33,287 nucleotides of DNA from Candidatus Methylacidiphilales bacterium (GCA_025056655.1 JANWVL010000110.1:141855-175141); one strand, 5' to 3'. Positions 23,321 through 32,820 are shown, counted from the stretch's first letter. Numbers and translations: made by a program. Notes: generated from the sequence alone by a model not told the origin.

Positions 23321-24721
23321 TTATTTAGCGCCACGTCTTGCTAATACTGCGGGGATGGTGCGGAGGAGGATCTGGATGTCCAGCCAGAGGCTCCAGTTGT
23401 CGATGTATTCGAGGTCTAGGCGCACCCAGTCGCTGAAATCTTTGATTTCGTTGCGTCCAGCGACTTGCCATAGGCAGGTCAAGCCGGGGCGGACACTCAT
23501 TCGGCGTCGTTGCGAGTAGTCGGAGAAATTTTCAGTCTCATAGACGGGCAAGGGGCGTGGGCCGACGAGGCTCATTTCTCCGCGCAAGACGTTCCATAGC
23601 TGGGGTAGCTCATCTAGGCTCCAGCGCCGTAGGAAACGGCCGATGGGGGTGATGCGTGGATCGTTTTCAATTTTGAAAACTGGACCGCGCATTTCATTTC
23701 TAGCTTGGAGCTCGGGTTGCAGCTTTTCTGCATCTTTGATCATGGTGCGGAATTTGTGCATACGAAAGACGCGGCCGTATCGTCCGCTTCGAGGTTGCGA
23801 ATAGAAAATGGGAGGTCCACTTGTGACGAGGATAGCCGCAGCAATCAGGAGAAAGAGTGGTGAGAGAGTGATGAGGAGAATTAATGCTCCGATGCGATCG
23901 ATTAGGCTTTTACAGAGGAGCTGGAAAGAGCTGTCGGGGGTAGTGCGGAAGATTAGGAGGGGACGGCCGTAAAATTTGTCGAAAGATGGGCGAGCGAGGG
24001 AGGTGCGAAGGAAATCGGCGGTGACCCAGACTTCGACACCTTCTGTTTCGCAAGCTTGAACTATTTCGCTGCATGTGTGGAGATGGCGTTCGTGTAGCTC
24101 GACTACGACGAGGTCAATGTTTTCTTGGTGGAGGCGTTTTAGGAATTCTTCGCGTTGAACATCCTCAAGTGAGATGTGTCCTTTGATGGCATAGCTGGAG
24201 ATGGGTTGTGATTGAAATTCATTTTGCCAACGATGAAAAGAGGCGGCATCGCTGCAGATGAGGATATGCTGGCGATCGGCTTCGTTGCGGCTTTTTTGGA
24301 TGAGCCAGCGACGGAAGAGATACTCGCGGAGAACAATTAATGCCGTGGAGCAAGGGATGTAGGCGACAAAGACGCCACGACTCATGACGTTTTCTGGGAT
24401 TTTGAGAGCGAGGGTGGTAGCAGCTAAAACGAGGGTGAGAAAGGCGATGGCACGGATGATCGGCCAGATGAGCTGGCGCAGGCGGCGTATCATGCTGCCG
24501 CGGTAGAGGCCGTTAAACTCGAGTAATAACGGGCCTAGGGGAAGGATTATGCCGATGAGCCAGAGGTAGTTGTAAAAAGTGATGCTTTCTATGGGCTCGA
24601 GTAGGAAGTAGGGCATCACTTCGGATCGAAGCCAGAAAGCGAGGTAGAGGGCGAATGAGAGGAGGAATGCATCAATGAGCTGGAGGATCTGATAGTAAAA
24701 TTGTTGTTTGCGGGAAAGCAT
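23321..24721 (-). CDS. Exopolysaccharide polyprenyl-phosphate sugar transferase (WbaP/TIGR03025-like)
   Basis: The ATG at 24721 gives 466 residues; an upstream TTG at 24730 is less likely. Four or five transmembrane helices fill about 10-135. A Rossmann-like middle domain follows, and another helix at about 265-295 leads into the catalytic bacterial sugar transferase domain, with MHKFRTMI, ENDPRITPIGRFLRR, SLDELPQLWNVLRGEMSLVG and VRPGLTCLWQVAGR. It should place the first sugar phosphate on undecaprenyl phosphate for an exopolysaccharide or O-antigen repeat. It follows fcl after 15 bases, so fucose-containing polymer assembly is a reasonable inference. It differs from the transferase at 17544-18953 (LWQVAGRN in place of GWAQVNYPYG), so the two probably start different polymers. 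Confidence 0.9.
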   Translation of the reverse strand: MLSRKQQFYYQILQLIDAFLLSFALYLAFWLRSEVMPYFLLEPIESITFYNYLWLIGIILPLGPLLLEFNGLYRGSMIRRLRQLIWPIIRAIAFLTLVLAATTLALKIPENVMSRGVFVAYIPCSTALIVLREYLFRRWLIQKSRNEADRQHILICSDAASFHRWQNEFQSQPISSYAIKGHISLEDVQREEFLKRLHQENIDLVVVELHERHLHTCSEIVQACETEGVEVWVTADFLRTSLARPSFDKFYGRPLLIFRTTPDSSFQLLCKSLIDRIGALILLITLSPLFLLIAAAILVTSGPPIFYSQPRSGRYGRVFRMHKFRTMIKDAEKLQPELQARNEMRGPVFKIENDPRITPIGRFLRRWSLDELPQLWNVLRGEMSLVGPRPLPVYETENFSDYSQRRRMSVRPGLTCLWQVAGRNEIKDFSDWVRLDLEYIDNWSLWLDIQILLRTIPAVLARRGAK

Positions 24722-24736
24722 GAAGCACAACGGTTG

Positions 24737-25675
24737 TTATTTCAGAGATTGATTTTTTTGTAACCAATCACTATAGGAGGCTTCTAGGCCTTTTTCTAGG
24801 GGTGTTGTGGCTTTCCAGCCGAGAGCTTGGATTTTAGAGATATCGAGGAGTTTACGCGGAGTGCCATCGGGCTTGCTCGGATCGAAAATCAGTTTGCCGG
24901 TGTATCCTGTGATTTTGGCGATGAGATGTGCTAGTTCTGCGATTGTGATATCTTGGCCGCAGCCGACGTTGATAATTTCTGGGTCGTCGTAGTGATCCAT
25001 TAAGAAGAGGCATGCATCTGCAAGATCGTCTGAGTAGAGGAATTCTCGACGTGGGGTGCCTGTGCCCCAGATGGTGATGGTTGGGTGTTGATTGATGCGT
25101 GCTTCGTGGAATCTGCGGATCAGAGCAGGGATGACGTGGGAATGCTCAGGGTGATAGTTGTCGTTGGGCCCGTAGAGGTTGGTAGGCATGGCGCAGATGA
25201 AGTTGCAGCCGTATTGTTTGCGGTAGGCTTGGCAGAGCTTTATACCGGCGATTTTGGCGATGGCGTAGGCTTCGTTGGTGGGCTCTAGATGGCCGTTGAG
25301 GAGGGCGCTTTCGGGTATGGGTTGGGGTGCAAACTTGGGGTAAATGCATGAGCTGCCGAGGAAGAGGAGTTTGCGAACGCCGTAGCGATGAGCTGCGGAG
25401 ATGACGTTGTTTTGGATGGCGAGATTTTCTAGGAGGAAATCAACGGGATAGGTATCGTTGGCGAGGATGCCGCCGACTTTGGCTGCAGCAAGGAAGACAT
25501 ATTGGGGGCGATGTTGTTCAAAAAAGGTTGCGACGGCTTCTGCATTTTTGAGGTCAAGCTCAGCTCGTGTGCGGGTGAGGATCGAGCTGTAGCCTTTTTT
25601 TTGGAGTGCGCGGACGATGGCTGAGCCGACTAGTCCGCGGTGACCGGCGACGTAAATCGGGGCGTTTTTTTCCAT
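24737..25675 (-). CDS. fcl: GDP-L-fucose synthase
   Basis: This 312-residue extended SDR (WcaG) converts GDP-4-keto-6-deoxymannose to GDP-L-fucose by epimerisation and reduction with NADPH. The dinucleotide motif GHRGLVGS spans 11-18. The catalytic residues S108, C110, Y137, K141 and H180 all align with the known E. coli set (S107, C109, Y136, K140, H179). The [16 protein letters not shown] and [21 protein letters not shown] regions are diagnostic. It starts 3 bases after gmd, the enzyme supplying its substrate, and precedes a sugar transferase. Confidence 0.97.
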   Translation of the reverse strand: MEKNAPIYVAGHRGLVGSAIVRALQKKGYSSILTRTRAELDLKNAEAVATFFEQHRPQYVFLAAAKVGGILANDTYPVDFLLENLAIQNNVISAAHRYGVRKLLFLGSSCIYPKFAPQPIPESALLNGHLEPTNEAYAIAKIAGIKLCQAYRKQYGCNFICAMPTNLYGPNDNYHPEHSHVIPALIRRFHEARINQHPTITIWGTGTPRREFLYSDDLADACLFLMDHYDDPEIINVGCGQDITIAELAHLIAKITGYTGKLIFDPSKPDGTPRKLLDISKIQALGWKATTPLEKGLEASYSDWLQKNQSLK

Positions 25676-25678
25676 GGG

Positions 25679-26686
25679 TTAGGCACGGATATCAAGGCCT
25701 TTGAGTTGGCGATCGAGTAGTTCACAATCGGCTTCGACCATTATTTTGACAAGTTCTTTGAATCGGACTTTGGGTTCCCAACCGAGGCGTTTTTTGGCTT
25801 TGGAGGCGTCTCCGATGAGGAGGTCGACTTCTGCGGGGCGCAGGTAGCGTGGATCGAAGCGGACGTAATCTCTCCAGTCGAGGTTGACGTAGGCGAATGC
25901 TTCTTCGACGAATTCGCGGACGGAGTGGGTCTCGCCTGTGGCGATTACGTAATCGTCGGGGTTGTCTTGCTGGAGCATGAGCCACATGGCTTCGACGTAT
26001 TCAGGGGCGTAGCCCCAGTCGCGTTTTGCATCGAGGTTGCCGAGGTAGAGTTCTTTTTGGATTCCGGCTTTGATGCGGGCTACGGCGCGTGTGATTTTTC
26101 GTGTGACGAAGGTTTCGCCGCGACGGGGGCTTTCGTGATTGAAGAGGATGCCATTGCTGGCATGGAGGTTGTAGGATTCGCGGTAGTTGACGGTGATCCA
26201 GTAGGCATAGACTTTGGCGACGGCGTAGGGGCTGCGTGGGTAGAATGGTGTTTGTTCGTTTTGTGGGACGGTTTGGACTTTGCCGAACATTTCGCTGCTG
26301 GAGGCTTGATAGAATCGGCTTTTGATGCCGACTTGTCGCATGGCTTCGAGGATTCGGGTGGTGCTGAGTGCTGTCATGTCGGCTGTGGCTAAGGGCATGT
26401 CGAAGCTTACGCGGACGTGGCTTTGAGCGCCTAGGTGGTAGATTTCATCTGGGCGGATGTCGTAGAGGAGGTGGATGATATTTGAGGAGTCTGTGAGGTC
26501 TCCGTAGTGTAGGAATAAGCGCACGTCTTTTTCATGGCGGTCTTTGTAGAGGTGATCGATGCGTTCTGTATTAAAGGAGCTGGAGCGGCGGATGATGCCG
26601 TGGACTTCGTATCCTTTGCTGAGGAGGAGCTCTGCGAGGTATGAGCCATCTTGGCCTGTGATGCCGGTGATGAGGGCTTTTTTCAT
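25679..26686 (-). CDS. gmd: GDP-mannose 4,6-dehydratase
   Basis: This 335-residue extended SDR makes GDP-4-keto-6-deoxy-D-mannose from GDP-mannose, the first committed step to GDP-fucose. [17 protein letters not shown] spans 6-22, [15 protein letters not shown] gives the NADP-binding arginines, and the catalytic set includes E132 with Y154/K158 in SPYAVAK. Its length is a little shorter than E. coli Gmd (373). The usual [20 protein letters not shown]-type segment is present as [16 protein letters not shown]. It follows the KhpB-like gene by 22 bases and precedes fcl by 3. Confidence 0.97.
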   Translation of the reverse strand: MKKALITGITGQDGSYLAELLLSKGYEVHGIIRRSSSFNTERIDHLYKDRHEKDVRLFLHYGDLTDSSNIIHLLYDIRPDEIYHLGAQSHVRVSFDMPLATADMTALSTTRILEAMRQVGIKSRFYQASSSEMFGKVQTVPQNEQTPFYPRSPYAVAKVYAYWITVNYRESYNLHASNGILFNHESPRRGETFVTRKITRAVARIKAGIQKELYLGNLDAKRDWGYAPEYVEAMWLMLQQDNPDDYVIATGETHSVREFVEEAFAYVNLDWRDYVRFDPRYLRPAEVDLLIGDASKAKKRLGWEPKVRFKELVKIMVEADCELLDRQLKGLDIRA

Positions 26687-26708
26687 GGAGTTTTTGGGGG
26701 GGTGTGGG

Positions 26709-27221
26709 TTATTTTTTGCGGGGTTCGATGATGATGCATTTTAGACCGGAACGGTCGTTGATTTCCTCACTGCGGGTTTGGATATCGGGGTCATCTTTGA
26801 AGTATTGGTGGATGAGGAGACGGTTGTAGGAGTTCATTGGGGGAAGTTTGATGGGTTGGCCTGTGGCACGGACTTTTTCTGCGCGTTCTTTCCAGCGTGC
26901 GAGGAATTGGTCGCGTTCAGTTTTGCGGTAGTTTTCGACGTCTATGCGGATTTTTGGGTGTTCGTTTTTTTTGCGTTCGGGGGAAGGGGAGTGGATTTCG
27001 TGTTGGGATTCGATGATGCGGTTGAGGAGGTATTCGAGCTCTTCGAGGGTGTGTCCGTTGCGTCCGATGAGGCGGCCGGGTTCGCGGGTGAAGATGTTGA
27101 GTGTGGGGCCTTCGAGTTCTTGTGTTTCTTGGATTTCAAATGTGAAGCCTAGGTGACCCAAGATGCTTTCGAGGATTTCTTTTGGGCTCTCGATGGGGGA
27201 AGGGGCTTGGGGAGCATTCAT
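26709..27221 (-). CDS. KH-R3H RNA-binding protein (Jag/KhpB-like, without Jag-N domain)
   Basis: This 170-residue protein has a KH domain with the GxxG loop in [20 protein letters not shown] (about 51-70) and a C-terminal R3H domain with the R-x3-H motif in [10 protein letters not shown] (about 130-140). KhpB (Jag/EloR) proteins bind small RNAs and influence cell elongation. The Jag-N domain of the classical form is missing and only about 20 non-conserved residues precede the KH domain. It sits between rbfA (71-base A-rich spacer upstream) and gmd (22 bases), joining the translation genes to the fucose genes. In many bacteria such genes lie near rnpA-yidC, so this place is different. Confidence 0.85.
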   Translation of the reverse strand: MNAPQAPSPIESPKEILESILGHLGFTFEIQETQELEGPTLNIFTREPGRLIGRNGHTLEELEYLLNRIIESQHEIHSPSPERKKNEHPKIRIDVENYRKTERDQFLARWKERAEKVRATGQPIKLPPMNSYNRLLIHQYFKDDPDIQTRSEEINDRSGLKCIIIEPRKK

Positions 27222-27292
27222 GCTCGGGATATTGCCTGATTTATTTTGGGGGGAAACTTTTTTGTTTTTTTAATTCTTTTGAATGGGTGTGG

Positions 27293-27640
27293 TTAACTGT
27301 TGGGTTCGAGATGATCGAGTATGTCGAGTAGGCGGAGGGTTTTTTGTTGGTGCTCGTCGTCGAGGTGGAAGGTGAGGCAGGGGGTGAATTTTGTTTTGAG
27401 GATTTTTCCGAGTTGTTGTTGCCACGGGTGGCGGTGTTTTTGGAGGATTTCGAGGATGTCTGTGTGGGGGATGTTTGAGTTCAGGATGGAGAAGTAGATG
27501 TGGGCTTGGCGGAGATCGGGGGTGACATCGACTTCGGTGATGGTGATAAAGTGTCCTTCGAGGTCGGTGTGTTGGCGGATGAGGGTGGGGAGATGGTGAA
27601 GGATGAGTTCTCCGACTCGGAGGGTGCGTTGTGTGTTCAT
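27293..27640 (-). CDS. rbfA: Ribosome-binding factor A
   Basis: This 115-residue protein is of normal RbfA length. The KH-type fold features are visible: RTLRVGELILHHLPTLI at the N terminus, ITITEVDVTPDLRQAHIYFSIL in the middle, and a final FHLDDEHQQKTLRLLDILD segment. The VTPDLRxAxIYxS signature is diagnostic. RbfA assists late maturation of the 30S subunit and is classically found behind infB, as here, 31 bases downstream. No truB or rpsO follows, unlike E. coli. Confidence 0.95.
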   Translation of the reverse strand: MNTQRTLRVGELILHHLPTLIRQHTDLEGHFITITEVDVTPDLRQAHIYFSILNSNIPHTDILEILQKHRHPWQQQLGKILKTKFTPCLTFHLDDEHQQKTLRLLDILDHLEPNS

Positions 27641-27671
27641 GAGTGTGGGGGGGAGGGAGGGGTTGGATAGG

Positions 27672-30014
27672 TCAGAGACTTTGTGGGATTTTTTCGAGTT
27701 GGTAGCATTCGATGATGTCGTTTTCTTGATATTCGTTGAAGTTGCCTAGGCGGATGCCACATTCTAGGCCTGATCGGACTTCGTTGACGTCGTCTTGGAA
27801 TCGTTTTAGGGTTGCGATGTTGCCGTCGTAGACAGGTTGTTTGTTGCGGAGGACGCGTGCGCGTGCGTTGCGGAGGATACGGCCGTTTTGGACGATGGAT
27901 CCGGCGACGTTAAATTTGCTGAGTTGAAAGACTTTTTTGACGAGGGCTGTGCCGATGATGGTTTCGCGGAGCTCTGGATCGAGGAGGCCGGACATGGCTT
28001 CTTTGACTTGATCTACGAGCTCATAGATGATGCTGTAGAGTTTGATTTGGACGGATTCTCGCTTTGCGGCGTTGACGGCGTTGCTTTCGGTTTTTGTGTT
28101 GAATCCGATGACGATGCCGCCGGAGGCTTTTGCGAGCATGATGTCTGTCTCACTAATGGGGCCGACTGCGGCATGGATGATTTCGAGGTCAACTTTGTTG
28201 CTTTTGATGTTGTTGAGCTGGTGTTGGATGGCTTCGAGGGAACCTTGGACGTCGCATTTTAGGAGGATGCGGAGGGTTTTCTTTTGGTTTCCGCTCATGG
28301 CTTGGAAGATGTTTTCCAAGGTGATCTTCGGGGCTTGGTCGAGTTTTTGTTTGCGGAGATTTTCTTGTCGCTCTTCACTAATTTGGCGGGCTTCGCGTTC
28401 GTCTTTTTTGACTTCGAAGCTTTCGCCGGGTGTGGGGACACCGTTTAAGCCGAGAATTCGGACGGGTATGCTTGGGGTGGCGGTTTTGACGTTTTGGCCT
28501 TTATCGTTGATGAGAGCTCTGATACGGCCGTAGTAGGGGCCACAGATGATGACATCGCCGACTTTGAGGGTGCCTTTTTGGACGATGGCGGTGGCGGTGG
28601 GGCCGCGGCCTTGTTCGAGTTGTGATTCGATGATGCGGCCGTGTGCGGGGGGGTGGTAGTCGGCTTTGAGCTCGAGCATTTCGGCTTGGAGGAGCATCAT
28701 TTCGAGGAGGTGGTCGATGCCGATGTTTTTGGTGGCCGAGACTTCGCAGACGATGGTGTCGCCGCCGTATTCTTCGGGGACGAGGCCTTTTTCTTGGAGT
28801 TGGGATTTGACTTTGATGGGGTTGGCGTTGGGGAGGTCGATCTTATTGATGGCTACCATGATGGCGACTTTGGCTGCGCGGGCGTGATTGATGGCTTCGA
28901 GGGTTTGTGGCATGATGCCGTCGTCGGCTGCGACGACGATGACGGCGATGTCTGTGATGTTGGCGCCACGGGCGCGCATGGCGGTGAAAGCTTCGTGGCC
29001 TGGGGTGTCGAGGAAGGTGATGAGTTGTCCGTTGTGTTCGACGGTATAGGCGCCGATGTGTTGGGTGATGCCTCCGGCTTCACCAGCAGCGACTTTTGTT
29101 TTTCGTATGCAGTCGAGTAGGGAGGTCTTGCCGTGGTCGACGTGTCCCATGAAGGTGATAATCGGAGGTCGTGGTCGGATGTCGGTCGGTGCGGTGGGTT
29201 GTGGGGGGTGTTTGGGGGGATGGATTTTTGATGTAGGCTGGGTTGATTGAGTGGGGGAGGTTTGCTGAGAGGCTTGTTTATCGCGTTTTTCGACTTGTAG
29301 GGTGAAACCGAGTTTGTTGCAGACTTTACGGGCAACTTCTTCTTCAAGGGGTTGAGTGAGCGTGGCGAAGATATTGAGCTCCATCATGTGGTGGAGGAGC
29401 TGGAAGGGCTTGAGGCCGAGTGCGACTGCAAGCTCTTTGACGACGATGGGGGGTTTGATAACGACGGTTTTGTTATCGGTGGATGATTTGCTTGCGGGGA
29501 CGAGAGTGGCTTGGGATGCTCCAGGAGGCGGAGGGGAGGAGGGAGGAGGCGAGGTATGAGATGTGGGGCCAGAAGTCGCTGGAGAGGGGGCAGCGGAAGG
29601 GGAAGGGGGATTGCTTGGAGGCGGTGGGGTTTGTGTTGTGGGGGGATTGGGAGGGGTGTTTAACTTTTCCTCTAGGGAGGTCAGCAGGGAATGTCGGCGA
29701 GGGGTTGGGGAAGTGGTTTTGGTTGCGGCTGCTGCACGGAGTTGACTGATAATATTTAAGTTCGAATTGGTGGCAGATTTTGAATCAGGGTTTGGTTCTT
29801 GGACGTGAGTTTGAGATTGGGATTCGCTTATGTCTTTTGAAGATTTCTTGGGGGCAGCGGTGGTAGTAGGGTTTTTTTTAGAGGTTTCGGTGAGAGCTTC
29901 GTCGGCCGGTTTGGGTTTGCTTTTCTTTTTTTTCACCGTGGCCGTTGGATTATCGGCATCGTTTAAGTCCTCTTGATCGAGGGTGGGGTCAATATGTTTT
30001 CTTTTGGCTGGCAT
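27672..30014 (-). CDS. infB: Translation initiation factor IF-2
   Basis: This 780-residue GTPase recruits fMet-tRNA to the 30S subunit and promotes subunit joining. The first 190 residues are Lys/Ser/Thr/Pro-rich and low in complexity, with several runs of three or more prolines. An IF2-N helical domain (about 195-240, [19 protein letters not shown]) follows. The G domain has G1 GHVDHGKTS (about 287-295), G3 DTPGHEAF, G4 NKID and G5 SATK. Domains II and III and the C-terminal fMet-tRNA-binding domain complete it, ending near [15 protein letters not shown]. It starts 36 bases after nusA. The polyproline runs would be expected to need EF-P for translation. Confidence 0.97.
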   Translation of the reverse strand: MPAKRKHIDPTLDQEDLNDADNPTATVKKKKSKPKPADEALTETSKKNPTTTAAPKKSSKDISESQSQTHVQEPNPDSKSATNSNLNIISQLRAAAATKTTSPTPRRHSLLTSLEEKLNTPPNPPTTQTPPPPSNPPSPSAAPSPATSGPTSHTSPPPSSPPPPGASQATLVPASKSSTDNKTVVIKPPIVVKELAVALGLKPFQLLHHMMELNIFATLTQPLEEEVARKVCNKLGFTLQVEKRDKQASQQTSPTQSTQPTSKIHPPKHPPQPTAPTDIRPRPPIITFMGHVDHGKTSLLDCIRKTKVAAGEAGGITQHIGAYTVEHNGQLITFLDTPGHEAFTAMRARGANITDIAVIVVAADDGIMPQTLEAINHARAAKVAIMVAINKIDLPNANPIKVKSQLQEKGLVPEEYGGDTIVCEVSATKNIGIDHLLEMMLLQAEMLELKADYHPPAHGRIIESQLEQGRGPTATAIVQKGTLKVGDVIICGPYYGRIRALINDKGQNVKTATPSIPVRILGLNGVPTPGESFEVKKDEREARQISEERQENLRKQKLDQAPKITLENIFQAMSGNQKKTLRILLKCDVQGSLEAIQHQLNNIKSNKVDLEIIHAAVGPISETDIMLAKASGGIVIGFNTKTESNAVNAAKRESVQIKLYSIIYELVDQVKEAMSGLLDPELRETIIGTALVKKVFQLSKFNVAGSIVQNGRILRNARARVLRNKQPVYDGNIATLKRFQDDVNEVRSGLECGIRLGNFNEYQENDIIECYQLEKIPQSL

Positions 30015-30050
30015 AGGTGGGCTTCAAGCGAAGGGGAAGGGAAGGGTTGA

Positions 30051-31313
30051 TCATTCCTCCTGCGTTTCTTGGTATTTATTCAAGGCAGCATGATAGATTT
30101 TCTTTGCTAACTCGGGATCGAGGTCTGCCGTGGCCTCGAGGAAGTCCGATTCTTCGATCAGAGTGATCTCTTTTCCTGAACTAAATCCAGCTCTTAAAAT
30201 TTTCTCCGCGATGTCTGCAGGGATGTCTAAATCTTGAGAGAGCATTTGGGTTGCCCGTGCGAGTTTCTCGGCGAATCCGGCTGTTCCGGTTTCCTCTTTG
30301 ATGATGTCTATCTCGTAACCTAAAATCTTGGAGGCGAGGCGCGCATTTTGTCCGCGTCGTCCGAGCGCGAGTGAGTAGTTATCCTCATCTACAGTCACCT
30401 TGAGCCGCTTATTTTGCTCATCTACGACGACATTTTTGAGCTTTGCGGGCTTCAAGGCATCCACTGCTAGTTCCTTGACGTTATCTGTCCATCGGAACAA
30501 GTCGATTTTTTCATTATTCAATTCGCGCACGATATTTTTCACTCGCGCTCCGCGGACACCGACGCAAGCCCCCACTGGATCAATCTTCTCCTTGGTTGTG
30601 GCCACGGCGATTTTCGTGCGATATCCTGCTTCGCGTGCTAGGGCTTTGATCGTGATTGTGCCGTCGGCTAGTTCGGTGACTTCCAACTCAAAAAGCTTCT
30701 TCACAAAGTTCGGGTGACTGCGGGATAACGTAATGCCCGTTCCCCGTCCGCTATTGTCCACGGATAAAACGTAAGCCCGAATACGGTCGCCAGGCTGCAA
30801 ATCTTCGCCTGCGATTCGCTCCTTAGCGGGCAACAAAGCTTCATACTTCCCCAAGTCCACATAGACGTCGCCGTGGTCGATGCGTCGCACGGTGCCCATC
30901 ACAATTGTGTTTTCTCGGTCCTTAAATTCTTCATAGATCATCGTTCGCTCGATCTGCCGCAGATTTTGATTTAGCGTCTGTTTGAAGACCTGCGCCGCGA
31001 TCCGCCCGAAATCTTTCGGCATCACTTCAAAATCTCGCACCTCCCCTACTTGTGCTTCTGGATATTTCTCACGGGCCCGCGCGAGCGAAATCTTCGAGGG
31101 GTCATTCGTCGCGTGCTCGACGATCTTCAGCGGGGCAAACACCTTGTATTTCCCCGTCTTGGCATCGATCTCAACTTTCACATTGGTCTCTTGCCCCATA
31201 CACTTCCGTGCAGCCGCCACGAGCCCTTGCCGCACAACCTCCACGGCTAGTGGCCGCTTTATGCCCCGGTCTTTCTCCAGGTAATCAAATATCGCCGCAA
31301 TTTCTTGACTCAT
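30051..31313 (-). CDS. nusA: Transcription termination/antitermination factor NusA
   Basis: The ATG at 31313 gives 420 residues; a GTG two codons upstream (31319) is possible. Domains are the N-terminal RNA polymerase-binding domain (to about 125), S1 (about 134-200, with GDVYVDLGKYEALLP), and KH1 and KH2 (to about 345, with DPVGACVGVRGARVKNI and LALGRRGQNARLASKILGYEIDI). A short C-terminal region of about 75 residues follows, with one helical, acidic repeat-like unit. The two full acidic repeats of E. coli NusA are not present. rimP, its usual upstream neighbour, is absent. The leader contains a candidate promoter and a terminator-like hairpin, which would suit autogenous control by NusA. 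Confidence 0.95.
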   Translation of the reverse strand: MSQEIAAIFDYLEKDRGIKRPLAVEVVRQGLVAAARKCMGQETNVKVEIDAKTGKYKVFAPLKIVEHATNDPSKISLARAREKYPEAQVGEVRDFEVMPKDFGRIAAQVFKQTLNQNLRQIERTMIYEEFKDRENTIVMGTVRRIDHGDVYVDLGKYEALLPAKERIAGEDLQPGDRIRAYVLSVDNSGRGTGITLSRSHPNFVKKLFELEVTELADGTITIKALAREAGYRTKIAVATTKEKIDPVGACVGVRGARVKNIVRELNNEKIDLFRWTDNVKELAVDALKPAKLKNVVVDEQNKRLKVTVDEDNYSLALGRRGQNARLASKILGYEIDIIKEETGTAGFAEKLARATQMLSQDLDIPADIAEKILRAGFSSGKEITLIEESDFLEATADLDPELAKKIYHAALNKYQETQEE

Positions 31314-31342
31314 ACTCACTTCTCTCTAGGCCCAAACCGCCA

Positions 31343-31398
31343 TGTCCAAGCAAAAAAAAAGTGGAGAACCTACTCAGCTCACCACTTCCTCTTGGACA
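31343..31398 (-). promoter_or_regulatory. Terminator-like hairpin with T tract in the nusA leader (candidate attenuator)
   Basis: Reading the minus strand, AAGTGG (31387-31382) pairs with CCACTT (31364-31359), extended by GAG with TCT/TTC-type pairs after one mismatch, around a 9-base loop. The stem runs into nine consecutive Ts (31360-31352). An outer repeat, TGTCCAAG (31398-31391) and CTTGGACA (31350-31343), encloses the whole and could form a second 8-bp helix. The T tract ends about 39 bases before the nusA ATG. No minus-strand gene lies upstream that would need a terminator: the neighbour there, the pseudouridine synthase, is on the plus strand. Hence attenuation of nusA itself is the simplest reading. 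Confidence 0.55.
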
Positions 31399-31418
31399 CA
31401 GAACTTTGAGCCATGCCC

Positions 31419-31446
31419 AACCTAGTCTCTCTCTTCCCCACGTCAA
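31419..31446 (-). promoter_or_regulatory. Candidate nusA operon promoter
   Basis: On the minus strand TTGACG (31446-31441) is followed after 16 bases by TAGGTT (31424-31419). Transcription would begin near 31412, about 14 bases before the leader hairpin and about 100 bases before the nusA ATG. The -35 match is 5/6 and the -10 match only 3/6, so this is a pattern-based candidate. The rest of the divergent spacer (31447-31625) is C-rich on the top strand and shows no further element that I can support. Confidence 0.4.
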
Positions 31447-31625
31447 GCCTCCTTTTTCCCCGCAACGTCCGCTCTCTCGTCCTCCTGCCCGCTCCACCCT
31501 GCTCCAGCCACTGCGCCTTCCCTCTTCCCTGGGTCGTCCTGCGCCATTTCGAGCCTGCCTCAGGGTCTCGACCGCACACCGCCTCTCTGCTACATTTTTG
31601 CCCACGTTTGCCAACGTCCCCCATC

Positions 31626-32645
31626 ATGTCCGCCATTCTGCCTCCTAGTTCCCCCACCGTCATCTCGCCCGAAGCCCTCCAACCCTTCGCTCGCACCCGT
31701 CTTGACATCGCCCTGGCTCGCATCACCGGCCGTTCCCGCACCTGGATCCAACGCCAGATCAAAGCCGGCCGCCTCACCACCTCCGAGGGCGTCCCTCTCC
31801 TCTCCTGCGCCGAGCCGCCTCCTCTCCACACCACTCTTCATCTCGCTGTGCCTTGCGACGCAGCTCCCTCCTCAGCCGCCATGGAAGAGGGGGAAACGCA
31901 CAACCGCCTCCCTGACTCCGCCTTCCTCTACGAGGACGACCACCTCATCGTCCTCAACAAACCTCCCGGCCTCGTCGTCCACCCTGCCTCGGGCCATTTT
32001 CGCGGCACCCTCTCCCAACTCCTCCTCGCCCGCTACGGCCCTCAATCCCTCTCCACCCGGGCCGGCTCCGATCGTCCCGGCATCGTCCATCGTCTCGATG
32101 CCCACACCTCCGGCCTTCTCCTCATCGCTCGGCACGACCACGCCCATGCCCTCCTCGCTGCCCAATTCGCCTCACGCTCCGTCGAAAAACACTACCTCGC
32201 CATCGTCCACGGCACTCTCCGTCACCCCCAAGGCCGCTGCGAAGGCCCTATCGGCCGTCACCCCACGCAACGCAAAAAAATGGCCGTCCTCCCCGGCGCC
32301 GGCCGCCCAGCCCTCACCGACTATCGTCTCCTGCACCAATCCCCCCAAGCTGCCCTCCTCCTCTGCCGTCCCCACACAGGCCGCACCCATCAGATCCGCG
32401 TGCATCTCGCCCACCTTGGCCATCCGATCCTTGGCGATGCCCTCTACGCCGGCCGCCGCGCTCAACTCCCCGATCTCCCGCCGATCCCCAGGCAAATGCT
32501 TCACGCCTATCGTCTCGCCTTCGACCATCCCGCAGACAGCCGTCGCCTCACCTTCACAGCCTCACCTCCAGAAGATTTCGCCAATCTCGCCTACGACCTC
32601 CAAATTCCTCTCAACACAATCCTCGAAAGACCACATCCAGAATGA
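31626..32645 (+). CDS. RluD/RluA-family 23S rRNA pseudouridine synthase
   Basis: The ATG at 31626 gives 339 residues. The frame is open to an ATG at 31413, but those 71 extra residues are Pro/Ser/Leu-rich and unlike the family. An N-terminal S4-like RNA-binding domain (about 22-75, RLDIALARITGRSRTWIQRQI) precedes the catalytic domain. There the start LYEDDHLIVLNKPPGLVVHP (101-120) and HRLDAHTSGLLLIAR (155-169, catalytic D158) are diagnostic, followed by KHYLAIVHG and RPHTGRTHQIRVHLAHLGHPILGD. RluD modifies helix 69 of 23S rRNA; RluA or RluC-like specificity cannot be excluded. Its coding strand is strongly C-rich. It is divergent from nusA. Confidence 0.9.
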   Translation: MSAILPPSSPTVISPEALQPFARTRLDIALARITGRSRTWIQRQIKAGRLTTSEGVPLLSCAEPPPLHTTLHLAVPCDAAPSSAAMEEGETHNRLPDSAFLYEDDHLIVLNKPPGLVVHPASGHFRGTLSQLLLARYGPQSLSTRAGSDRPGIVHRLDAHTSGLLLIARHDHAHALLAAQFASRSVEKHYLAIVHGTLRHPQGRCEGPIGRHPTQRKKMAVLPGAGRPALTDYRLLHQSPQAALLLCRPHTGRTHQIRVHLAHLGHPILGDALYAGRRAQLPDLPPIPRQMLHAYRLAFDHPADSRRLTFTASPPEDFANLAYDLQIPLNTILERPHPE

Positions 32646-32653
32646 TGTTTTTC

Positions 32654-32666
32654 ACTAAAATTTAGT
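32654..32666. repeat. AT-rich perfect inverted repeat (ACTAAA-A-TTTAGT)
   Basis: ACTAAA at 32654-32659 and TTTAGT at 32661-32666 are reverse complements around one base. They lie 8 bases after the pseudouridine synthase stop, in an AT-rich 175-base spacer. The spacing suits a protein-binding operator better than a terminator, as the stem is weak and no T tract follows. Regulator and target are unknown. Confidence 0.3.
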
Positions 32667-32820
32667 AAAATAAACACCCATTACCCTTGCCTTACCCACT
32701 TAGAGAAAATCCCCCTGCCGCCAATGCGGAAAAATATCTCATTTCTGTGACAATTCTTCATCAAAATTTTTACTTTAAGCTCCTTGCTATCAAGCAACAA
32801 TGTGTGCTAAGACCACAACC

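Noticed and set aside
31413-31625. N-terminal extension of the pseudouridine synthase by 71 residues.
   Set aside because: The extension is Pro/Ser/Leu-rich and unlike the family, and it overlaps the nusA promoter region. The S4 domain begins soon after the ATG at 31626.
32718-32729. CCGC-CAAT-GCGG hairpin as terminator of the pseudouridine synthase gene.
   Set aside because: Four-bp stem followed by As rather than Ts on the plus strand.
32747-32776. GTGACA with TACTTT 18 bases later as a promoter for the right-edge secreted protein.
   Set aside because: The -10 match is only 3/6, and AT-rich DNA gives such matches easily.
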